A stretch of DNA of 64,000 nt. It comes from an uncultured Alcaligenaceae bacterium (GTDB lineage Bacteria > Pseudomonadota > Gammaproteobacteria > Burkholderiales > Burkholderiaceae_B). The DNA is taken from assembly GCA_937908115.1 (NCBI GenBank), contig CALEQZ010000006.1, positions 1-64,000 of the forward strand, read 5' to 3'. Both the position numbers and the translations under genes were made by a program. Under the pieces are notes generated by a model that saw only the letters and a list, made by a program, of their open reading frames with translations, was not told the origin of the DNA and did no database searches. Positions 33,053 to 39,947 of the stretch are shown in pieces. Each line of letters starts with the position of its first letter. Within the stretch, counting starts at the first letter, position 1.

Positions 33053-34315
33053 CTAGCCGCGCAGCAGCTCGGCCAGCGTCAGCGCCACGACTTGCGTGGC
33101 GCGGTGAAGGTCGGCCAGCCGCAGGTTCTCGTCGGAGTTGTGGCCACGCGCCTCCATGAGCGTACGCGGCCCAGCGCCGTACAGCACCGTGGGAATGCCG
33201 CGGCTGGCGTAATGGCGCGCATCCGTGTAGAGCGGCACGCCGTGCTCAGGGATGTCCGCGGCGAAGATGCGTCGCGCATGGCGGCGCAGCGCATCGACCA
33301 ACCGGCCAGCGCCCGGCAGCCGCACCAGCGGCTCGGCGCGCATGATACGGCGCACGTCCACGGTGATGCCGGGCCGCCCGCCCACCGCCGCCTGCACGAC
33401 GGCGCGCAACTGGCCTTCGACGTCGTCGCCGGCTTCCTCGGGAATGATGCGCCGATCCACGCGCAGGGTGACGAGGTCGGGCACGACGTTGGTGTTGATG
33501 CCGCCGCGGATCAGGCCGACGGTCAGCGTGGGCGACTCGATGCCAGGCACGGCCGAGCGGCGACGCGCCAACTCATCGCGATGGGCGTACAGCGCCTGCA
33601 GCATCGCGGTCGCGGCCTCCAGTGCATCGACGCCCGTATGCGGCATGGCCGCGTGCGCCTGGCTGCCGCGCACCGTGATCTCCGCATGCAGGCAGCCGTT
33701 GTGCGCCGTGGTGACCGCGTACGAAAAGCCTGCCGAGATCGCGTAGTCGGGACGTGACAGGCCCTGCTCCAGCAGCCAGGCGGGCCCGAGCTCGCCCCCG
33801 GCCTCCTCGTCATAGGTCAGGTGCAGCTCGACCGTGCCATTGAGCGGCGCGCCAAGGCGCGCCGCCTCGCGCAGCGCCAGCAGTGCCCATACATACGTGG
33901 CGAAGTCCGACTTCGACACCGCCACGCCGCGCCCGTACATGACCGGGCCGTGGCGGGGATCGTCCTCGACCTGCCCGCCGTAGGGGTCGGTACGCCAGCC
34001 GAGCCCCGGCGGGACCACGTCGCCGTGCGCGTTCAGGGCCACGGTTGGCCCGCCACTGCCGAACGGCAGCCGCACCAACAGGTTGGTTACCGATTCCATG
34101 CCACAGGCGCGCACGCGCTCGCCGGGCACGGCGTGGGCCTGTACCGGCAAGTCCAGCGCGGCCAGCAGCGCCGCGGTGCGCTGCGCATGCGGCAGGCAAT
34201 CGCCGGGCGGATTATCGGAAGGCACGCGGACCAGTTCACGCAGGAAATCGACCTGCGGCGCGCGCTGCGCGGCAAGGAAATCCAGCAGCAGGGCATCGAT
34301 ATCGGCAACGGACAT
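33053..34315 (-). CDS. M20 family metallopeptidase/deacylase (ArgE/DapE-like)
   Basis: Zn-dependent amidohydrolase of 420 residues. His97 and Asp99 in NAHGDVVPPG and the catalytic Glu pair in YDEEAGG match the M20 catalytic domain; TTAHNGCLHAEITVRGSQAHAAMP is the dimerisation domain. The C-terminus has PLYTDARHYASRGIPTVLYGAGP. ArgE/DapE-like enzymes remove N-acyl groups from amino acids. It is divergent from the GntR gene and the start region carries an operator-like site. With the AllC-like enzyme it makes two deacylating activities in one cluster. Confidence 0.9.
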   Translation of the reverse strand: MSVADIDALLLDFLAAQRAPQVDFLRELVRVPSDNPPGDCLPHAQRTAALLAALDLPVQAHAVPGERVRACGMESVTNLLVRLPFGSGGPTVALNAHGDVVPPGLGWRTDPYGGQVEDDPRHGPVMYGRGVAVSKSDFATYVWALLALREAARLGAPLNGTVELHLTYDEEAGGELGPAWLLEQGLSRPDYAISAGFSYAVTTAHNGCLHAEITVRGSQAHAAMPHTGVDALEAATAMLQALYAHRDELARRRSAVPGIESPTLTVGLIRGGINTNVVPDLVTLRVDRRIIPEEAGDDVEGQLRAVVQAAVGGRPGITVDVRRIMRAEPLVRLPGAGRLVDALRRHARRIFAADIPEHGVPLYTDARHYASRGIPTVLYGAGPRTLMEARGHNSDENLRLADLHRATQVVALTLAELLRG

Positions 34316-34353
34316 GGGGTGTTTCCTGGAAAACGACAACGTGGATATAAATT

Positions 34354-34363
34354 TTGTATGCAA
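34354..34363. promoter_or_regulatory. GntR-type operator candidate between the M20 and GntR genes
   Basis: TTGTATGCAA is a near-palindrome in an AT-rich stretch (ATTTTGTATGCAATTT, 34351-34366) of the 104-base divergent gap. It shares TTTTGTAT with a site before the ABC transporter (35305-35312). Placement suggests binding by the FCD-type GntR encoded next to it. Confidence 0.55.
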
Positions 34364-34419
34364 TTTCTGTGCCCGATTTTTTCGGTAGACTGGCGACGTC
34401 GTCCGCTGCCAGCCTCGCC

Positions 34420-35118
34420 ATGCCCGAAACGACCGCCCGCCCCCCGTCTGACAACAGCGCCGAACACATCGCCCAGGACATCGCAGCCGCCATCGTGGCA
34501 CGCCGGCTGCCGCCGGGCACGCGCCTGCGCGAAGAGGCGCTGGCACGCGCCTACGGCGTGAGCCGGACCAAGATCCGCGCCGCGCTGCTGATGCTGGCCA
34601 AGGACAAGCTCATCCGCACCGTGCCCGACAAAGGGGCCTTCGTGGCCAAGCCCGATGCCCATGAAGCGCGCGAGATTTTCGCCGTGCGCCGCATCCTGGA
34701 GGCGGCGCTCGCCCGGGAGTTCGTCGCCCGCGCCCGGCCTGCCGACTACCGGCGCATCGACCGGCACTTGAAGCAGGAGCGCAAGGCAGTTGCCGGCGCC
34801 GACGTGCAATGGCGCAACAAGCTGCTGGGCGACTTCCACATCCTGCTGGCCGAGACGGTGGGCAACTCGGTGCTAACCGAAACACTGCGCGAGTTATCCG
34901 CGCGCAGCGCCATCATCACCGCGCTCTACCAGTCGCGCCAGGACGCGGCCTGCTCCTCCGACGAGCACCACGCCTTCATCGAGGCCGCCCGGGCGGGCGA
35001 CGCCGACCGAGCGTGCGCGATCATGCTCGAACACCTGGAACACGTGGAAAAAGGGCTGGACTTCTCCGAATCGGGCAAGGGTCCGGACACCGACTTGGTG
35101 GGCGCGCTGCTGGCCTGA
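34420..35118 (+). CDS. GntR-family regulator, FCD type
   Basis: A 232-residue transcription regulator. The N-terminal winged helix (about 15-80) contains RLPPGTRLREEALARAYGVSRTKIRAALLMLAKDKL, and the C-terminal alpha-helical FCD effector domain (about 95-220) has FHILLAETVGNSVL and EHHAFIEAARAGD with the expected His/Asp/Asn metal-site residues. Such FadR-subfamily proteins usually repress neighbouring catabolic genes until an organic acid or amino acid ligand binds. Upstream in-frame codons to 34354 lie in the operator region and are not coding. Confidence 0.92.
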   Translation: MPETTARPPSDNSAEHIAQDIAAAIVARRLPPGTRLREEALARAYGVSRTKIRAALLMLAKDKLIRTVPDKGAFVAKPDAHEAREIFAVRRILEAALAREFVARARPADYRRIDRHLKQERKAVAGADVQWRNKLLGDFHILLAETVGNSVLTETLRELSARSAIITALYQSRQDAACSSDEHHAFIEAARAGDADRACAIMLEHLEHVEKGLDFSESGKGPDTDLVGALLA

Positions 35119-35302
35119 ACGCGCCTGCGGGTCGCCGGCAAGCGCCCCTTTGCGGTGCGTCGCGCACCGGTTGCGCCCACCATCCTCCCCAAGACAGTGC
35201 ACGCCAGGCGTGCGCCGCCTGGCCTGACCCGCTGCGCCGTGCACGCGCCGGGCATCGGCGCGGGTGATGACATGGCACGCTTGTTGCTTCAGGTTGGGCA
35301 AG

Positions 35303-35329
35303 CGTTTTGTATACGAAGTTCGTGTGCAA
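35303..35329. promoter_or_regulatory. GntR-type operator candidate upstream of the ABC transporter
   Basis: TTGTATACGAA (35307-35317) and TTCGTGTGCAA (35319-35329) lie in tandem 35-57 bases before the substrate-binding protein gene. The first shares TTTTGTAT with the M20/GntR gap site. The halves fit the TTnGTATACnAA pattern loosely. Inference: the GntR regulator controls the transporter. Confidence 0.5.
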
Positions 35330-35363
35330 CGTTCCCTTTTCGCGACTGCCCAGGAGTCCTGAC

Positions 35364-36146
35364 ATGAACTACCGGAGCTTGCTTGCCTCGTTCGCCGCCG
35401 CGGCCGTCCTGGCCGGGGCACCCGCCGCCCGTGCCGACGCCCTGGCCGACATCGAACGTGCCGGCGTCGTCAAGATTGCCGTGCCGCAAGACTTTCCGCC
35501 TTTCGGATCGGTCGGCCCCGACCTGAAGCCCGTGGGCTACGACATCGACACTGCCCGGCTGATCGCCGATCGCCTGGGGGTGAAGCTCGAACTGGTGCCC
35601 GTGACCAGCGCCAACCGCATTCCCTACCTGCAAACCGGCAAGGTCGACCTGGTCATTTCCAGCCTGGGCAAAAACCCCGAGCGGGAAAAGGCCATAGATT
35701 TTTCCGTGGCCTATGCCCCCTTCTACAACGGCGTGTTCGGGCCGGCCGACGTAGCCGTCTCCAGCGCGGCCGACCTGGCGGGCAAGACCGTCGGCGTGAC
35801 CCGCGGATCGGTCGAAGACATCGAGCTGTCCAAAATCGCGCCCGCCTCGGCCGACATCAAGCGCTACGAGGACAACAACGGCACCATCACCGCCTTCCTG
35901 TCGGGGCAGGTACAGCTGGTGGCCACCGGCAACGTCGTCGCCGCCGCCATCCTCGCGCGCAACCCGGCCAAGAAGCCCGAGACGAAATTCCTGATCAAGA
36001 ACTCGCCTTGCTACGTCGGCCTGAACAAGAATGAGCCGGCGCTGCTGGACAAAGTCAACGCCATCCTCACCGAGGCCAAGCGCGATGGCGCGCTGTCGGC
36101 GATTTCGCAGAAGTGGCTGGGCGCGGCCCTGCCGGCAGACCTGTAG
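35364..36146 (+). CDS. Amino acid ABC transporter, periplasmic substrate-binding protein
   Basis: Family 3 solute-binding protein of 260 residues for polar amino acids or opines. A signal peptide covers 1-24 (SLLASFAAAAVLAGAPAARA). The mature part begins DALADIERAGVVKIAVPQDFPPFG and has GYDIDTARLIADRLG and the SLGKNPEREKAIDFS segment typical of glutamine/histidine/opine-binding proteins. AGGAG at 35352-35356 sets the ATG. It is the first gene of a four-gene transporter operon and sits under an operator-like tandem site. Exact ligand unknown. Confidence 0.93.
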   Translation: MNYRSLLASFAAAAVLAGAPAARADALADIERAGVVKIAVPQDFPPFGSVGPDLKPVGYDIDTARLIADRLGVKLELVPVTSANRIPYLQTGKVDLVISSLGKNPEREKAIDFSVAYAPFYNGVFGPADVAVSSAADLAGKTVGVTRGSVEDIELSKIAPASADIKRYEDNNGTITAFLSGQVQLVATGNVVAAAILARNPAKKPETKFLIKNSPCYVGLNKNEPALLDKVNAILTEAKRDGALSAISQKWLGAALPADL

Positions 36147-36177
36147 GCTTGCGCACCGGTCGCGGCTGCCTGCCACC

Positions 36178-36843
36178 ATGGCCTACGAATTCGATTTCGC
36201 GGCGGTCTTCGACTACACGCCCGTGCTGGTCAGGGGCGTGTGGGTCACCGTCGAATTGATCGCCTTTGGGGCGACGATGGGCATGGCCGTCGGCATCGGC
36301 TGCGCGTGGGCGCGCACGCAAGGCCCGCGCTGGCTGCGCCCGCCGGTGGTCGCCTACATCGAGCTGATACGAAACACGCCTTTCCTGGTCCAGCTTTTTT
36401 TCATCTTTTTCGGCCTGCCGTCGCTAGGCCTGAAGCTGTCGGAAATGCAGGCTGCCTGCCTGGCCATGGCGGTGAACCTGGGCGCGTACAGCGCCGAGAT
36501 CGTGCGCGCCGGCGTGCAGGCCACGCCGCTCGGGCAGTTCGAGGCCGGTGCCAGCCTGGCGATGACACCGCTGCAGGTGTTCCGCCATGTCGTGCTGCGG
36601 CCCGCGCTGCAGCGCATTTGGCCGGCGCTGTCTTCGCAGATCGTGATCGTCATGCTGGGCTCGGCGGTTTGTTCGCAGATCGCCGCGCAGGAGCTGACCT
36701 TCGCGGCCAACTTCATCCAGTCGCGCAACTTCCGCGCGTTCGAAGTCTATTTCGTGGCCACCGCGGTCTACCTGCTGCTGGCCGTCCTGCTGCGCCAGCT
36801 GCTGCGCTGGCTCGGCCACTGGCTGTTCGCGCGCGCAAGATGA
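36178..36843 (+). CDS. Amino acid ABC transporter permease
   Basis: Inner-membrane permease, 221 residues, with about five membrane segments and the His/Glu/Gln permease signature (RNTPFLVQLFFIFFGLPSLGL and the EAA loop GQFEAGASLAMTPLQVFRHVVLRPAL). It pairs with the next permease to form the membrane core. Its stop overlaps the next start by the ATGA arrangement, which indicates translational coupling. Confidence 0.93.
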   Translation: MAYEFDFAAVFDYTPVLVRGVWVTVELIAFGATMGMAVGIGCAWARTQGPRWLRPPVVAYIELIRNTPFLVQLFFIFFGLPSLGLKLSEMQAACLAMAVNLGAYSAEIVRAGVQATPLGQFEAGASLAMTPLQVFRHVVLRPALQRIWPALSSQIVIVMLGSAVCSQIAAQELTFAANFIQSRNFRAFEVYFVATAVYLLLAVLLRQLLRWLGHWLFARAR

Positions 36844-37496
36844 TCGAGTTCTCGACCTGGGACATCCTGCGCAACCTGCTGCTGGCGGCGCGTTGGACAG
36901 TGGTGCTGTCGCTGGCTGCATTCGCCGGCGGTGCCGTCGTCGGTGCGGCCGTGCTGTTCATGCGTACCTCGCGCCTGCCTTGGCTGCGCCGCGCGGCATG
37001 GGCGTACATCGAACTGTTCCAGTGCACGCCGCTGCTGATGCAGCTGTTTTTGGCCTTCTTTGGCCTGGCACTGCTGGGCGTGGAGGTGCCGGCATGGGCC
37101 GCCGCTGGCGCGGCGCTGGTGCTGTGGACGGGGGCTTTCTTGGCCGAGATCTGGCGCGGCTGCGTCGAAGCCGTGCCGCGCGGCCAATGGGAAGCCTCGT
37201 CCAGCCTGGCCATGGACTACGTGCAACAGATGCGCTACGTAATCCTGCCGCAGGCATTGCGCATCGCGATCGCGCCGACCGTGGGGTTTTCGGTGCAAGT
37301 CATCAAAGGCACGGCGCTGACTTCCATCATCGGCTTCGTCGAGCTGTCCAAGGCCAGCACCATGATCACCAACGCCACCTTCGAACCCTTTACGGTGTAT
37401 GCCTTGACGGCATTGCTTTATTTCGCGCTGTGCTGGCCGCTGTCGGCGGCCAGCCGGCACCTGGAAAGGAAGATCCATGCCCCTGATCGCCATTGA
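36840..37496 (+). CDS. Amino acid ABC transporter permease (second subunit)
   Basis: Second inner-membrane permease, 218 residues, with five to six membrane segments and the polar amino acid signature: FQCTPLLMQLFLAFFGLALLGV and the EAA loop GQWEASSSLAMDYVQQMRYVILPQAL. Its ATG overlaps the first permease stop. Its own 3' end overlaps the ATPase gene by 20 bases, so all four genes form one transcript. Confidence 0.93.
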   Translation: MIEFSTWDILRNLLLAARWTVVLSLAAFAGGAVVGAAVLFMRTSRLPWLRRAAWAYIELFQCTPLLMQLFLAFFGLALLGVEVPAWAAAGAALVLWTGAFLAEIWRGCVEAVPRGQWEASSSLAMDYVQQMRYVILPQALRIAIAPTVGFSVQVIKGTALTSIIGFVELSKASTMITNATFEPFTVYALTALLYFALCWPLSAASRHLERKIHAPDRH

Positions 37497-38205
37497 GGAT
37501 GTACGCAAGCGTTACGGCGACAACGAAGTGCTCAAGGGCATTACGCTGCGCGTCGAGCCGGGCGAGGTCATCGCCATCATCGGCAAGAGCGGATCCGGCA
37601 AGAGCACGCTGCTGCGCTGCATCAACGGGCTGGAAACGCCCGACAGCGGCTCGATCATGGTCGCCGACGCGCACGTCGCGAACGATCCATTACGCCTGCG
37701 CGCACTGCGCCGCAGGGTAGGCATGGTGTTCCAGCAGTTCAACCTGTTTCCGCACCTGAGCGCCGGACGCAACGTCATGCTCGCGCCCATGGTCGTCAAA
37801 AAAACGCCTGAGCGCGAAGCGGCCGACCTGGCACGCGTCATGCTCGCGCGGGTGGGGCTGGCCGACAAGTTCGACGCGCTGCCCGACCAGCTCTCGGGCG
37901 GCCAGCAACAGCGGGTGGCGATCGCACGCGCGCTGGCCATGCAGCCCATCGCGCTGCTGTGCGACGAAATCACCTCCGCGTTGGATCCGGAGCTGGTCGC
38001 CGAAGTGCTCGCCGTCGTGCGCGAGCTCGCCGCCGACGGCATGACGCTGCTCATGGTCACGCACGAAATGCGTTTTGCGCGCGAGGTCTGCGACCGCGTG
38101 GTGTTCATGCACCAAGGCCGCGTGCACGAGATCGGTCCGCCCGGTGAAGTGTTCGATCACCCCCGCACGCCGGAATTGCGCCAATTCCTCGGCATGGCAG
38201 GCTGA
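37477..38205 (+). CDS. Amino acid ABC transporter ATPase
   Basis: ATP-binding subunit, 242 residues, of the polar amino acid class. Walker A GKSGSGKST (36-44), ABC signature LSGGQQQR (about 135-142), Walker B LLCDEITSALDPE and the H-loop VTHEM are intact. MVFQQFNLFPHLSA (the Q-loop region) is the typical glutamine/histidine class form. It completes a four-gene import system. Its ligand is probably the substrate of the neighbouring amidohydrolases and aminotransferase. Confidence 0.95.
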   Translation: MPLIAIEDVRKRYGDNEVLKGITLRVEPGEVIAIIGKSGSGKSTLLRCINGLETPDSGSIMVADAHVANDPLRLRALRRRVGMVFQQFNLFPHLSAGRNVMLAPMVVKKTPEREAADLARVMLARVGLADKFDALPDQLSGGQQQRVAIARALAMQPIALLCDEITSALDPELVAEVLAVVRELAADGMTLLMVTHEMRFAREVCDRVVFMHQGRVHEIGPPGEVFDHPRTPELRQFLGMAG

Positions 38206-38527
38206 CCCTGCCTGGGCAGCACCACGCGTATCTGCGCGCATCGTCACGGGTTCTTGCGCGTATCGCCGCCGCTACGAGCGTAATCTTCGCCGCTTGCCAG
38301 GCCGCATCGCGGCCGGCGCGTTGCTGCGCATGTCGGCCCGGGTCTCCGCGCGGCCCGGGCGTGGATGAGGCGCCTATTCGCGACAGCGTTTTTGCGCCCT
38401 GGAATAAGGGCCGGAAGGGGCGGCGGGCAGGTTGCCCAAGGTTGCAAAACGGCGTACAGTAAGTAAACGTTTTCCTCACTTGCTGCATCGCGCAGCTCAC
38501 GAGAAAAACGGGCTTTCTGCGCCGAAA
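38206..38527 (+). other. Intergenic region between ABC operon and smg (322 bp)
   Basis: No gene is supported. A perfect 7-bp stem GCCCGGG/CCCGGGC (38336-38342 and 38354-38360, 11-base loop) lacks a T-run. The first 180 bases look like ordinary GC-rich non-coding DNA. The end, 38440-38470, is AT-richer and may hold the smg promoter. In many betaproteobacteria dprA lies immediately upstream of smg; no recognisable dprA remnant is seen. Confidence 0.55.
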
Positions 38528-38986
38528 ATGTTCGATATTCTGGTCTATCTGTTCGAGAACTATTACACGCCGCAGGCTTGCCCTTCTGCGGACGTGTTGG
38601 CCCGACGTCTCGCCGCCGCCGGCTTCGAACACGAGGACATCGACGACGCGCTGGGCTGGCTCTACGGGCTGGCCGAAACGACCGAGCGCTGCGTGGACCT
38701 CGCCCACACGCCCAGCACCGGCGCCCGCATCTACACCGCCGAAGAATACAACCGGCTGGGCAGCGAAGCGATCGGTTTCATTGCCTTCCTGGAAGCCTCG
38801 GGCGTGCTGCCCGCCGCATTGCGCGAAATCGTCATCGATCGCGCGCTGGCCACCAGCGAATCGCCCATCTCGCTGTCCAAGCTCAAGATCATCGTCCTGA
38901 TGGTGCTCTGGAGCCAGGAAGCCGAGATCGACAATCTCGTCCTGGAAGAGCTGCTCGAAGACGGCGGCGCCCGTCAACTGCATTGA
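38528..38986 (+). CDS. smg: Smg protein (DUF494)
   Basis: A 152-residue protein of the Smg/DUF494 family, found in proteobacteria next to DNA-uptake and topoisomerase genes. The start MFDILVYLFENYYTPQACPS and end LSKLKIIVLMVLWSQEAEIDNLVLEELL are characteristic. The function is not firmly known; a winged-helix-like, nucleic-acid-related role has been suggested by location. An in-frame upstream ATG (38432) adds residues unlike the family. dprA, the usual neighbour, is missing; topB lies 3.5 kb downstream. Confidence 0.93.
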   Translation: MFDILVYLFENYYTPQACPSADVLARRLAAAGFEHEDIDDALGWLYGLAETTERCVDLAHTPSTGARIYTAEEYNRLGSEAIGFIAFLEASGVLPAALREIVIDRALATSESPISLSKLKIIVLMVLWSQEAEIDNLVLEELLEDGGARQLH

Positions 38987-39053
38987 TTCGCATGCCAGCG
39001 CCGGTCGCACCGGCACGACGCCGGCCGCCGACCGGTGGGCCTCATCGTCCCCA

Positions 39054-39944
39054 TTGCCCGCCGTGCCCTACGTAGGACGATTCGCCCCCAGCCCCAGCGG
39101 GCCGCTGCACGCGGGATCGCTGGTCGCCGCCATGGCCAGCCTGCTGGACGCCCGCGCCCACGGCGGGCGCTGGCTGTTGCGCATGGAAGACATCGATGCG
39201 CCGCGCATGGTCGAAGGCGCCGCGCAACGCATCCAGGCGCAGCTCAGGGACCTGGGCATGCATTGGGACGGCGAAGTCATGTGGCAGTCGCGGCGCGAGG
39301 ACGCCTACCTCACCGCCTTGCGGCGGTTGCAGGATCGCGGCCTGGTCTACCCCTGCGGCTGCACCCGGCGCGAGATCGCCGATTCCGTCGTGCGGCGCTA
39401 CGGCGCGCTGCCCGACGGCGAACGCCCCTACCCGGGCACCTGCCGCGGTGGCCTGCCGCCCGGGCGTGCGCCGCGCGCCTTGCGGCTGCGCGTGCCCGAA
39501 GGCGTGGAACGGTTCGAAGACCGCTGGCTGGGCCCACAGGAGCAGGACGTCGCGCGGGCGGTAGGGGATTTCGTGCTGCGCCGCGCCGACGGGCTGTGGG
39601 CCTACCAGCTGGCCGTCGTGGTGGATGACGCCGCCCAAGGCGTGACCGACGTCGTGCGCGGCGCCGACCTGCTGGGGTCGACCGCCCGGCAGCGGGTGTT
39701 GGCCCGGCTGCTGGACCTGCCGCTGCCGCGCGTCATGCACGTCCCCTTGGTCACCGATGCGTCCGGCCTGAAGCTGTCCAAGCAAAACGGCGCGCCCGCC
39801 TTGGACACGAGCCGGCCCATGGATTGCCTGGACCAGGCCTGGCGCAACCTGGGCTTTGCGCCGCTGGCGGCCGACACGCCCGAAGCTTTCTGGCCCGCGG
39901 CCACGGCGCAATGGGCGCGCCGCTTCGGCATCACCGCCCCCTGA
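39054..39944 (+). CDS. gluQ: Glutamyl-Q tRNA(Asp) synthetase
   Basis: Glutamyl-tRNA synthetase-like enzyme, 296 residues, that attaches glutamate to the queuosine base in the tRNA-Asp anticodon, without an anticodon-binding domain. N-terminal GRFAPSPSGPLHAGSLVAA holds HAGS in place of HIGH. KLSKQNGAP corresponds to KMSKS. Zn ligands CGCTRRE...YPGTCRGG are present. The start is TTG 39054 or GTG 39063; no ribosome-binding site separates the two. Its tail is convergent with the next gene (3 bases apart). Confidence 0.92.
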   Translation: MPAVPYVGRFAPSPSGPLHAGSLVAAMASLLDARAHGGRWLLRMEDIDAPRMVEGAAQRIQAQLRDLGMHWDGEVMWQSRREDAYLTALRRLQDRGLVYPCGCTRREIADSVVRRYGALPDGERPYPGTCRGGLPPGRAPRALRLRVPEGVERFEDRWLGPQEQDVARAVGDFVLRRADGLWAYQLAVVVDDAAQGVTDVVRGADLLGSTARQRVLARLLDLPLPRVMHVPLVTDASGLKLSKQNGAPALDTSRPMDCLDQAWRNLGFAPLAADTPEAFWPAATAQWARRFGITAP

Positions 39945-39947
39945 CCG

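Noticed and set aside
38206..38527. A degraded dprA before smg.
   Set aside because: No frame in this stretch resembles DprA.
39054..39944. A glutamyl-tRNA synthetase (gltX) instead of gluQ.
   Set aside because: The protein is only 296 residues and lacks an anticodon-binding domain, as expected for GluQ.
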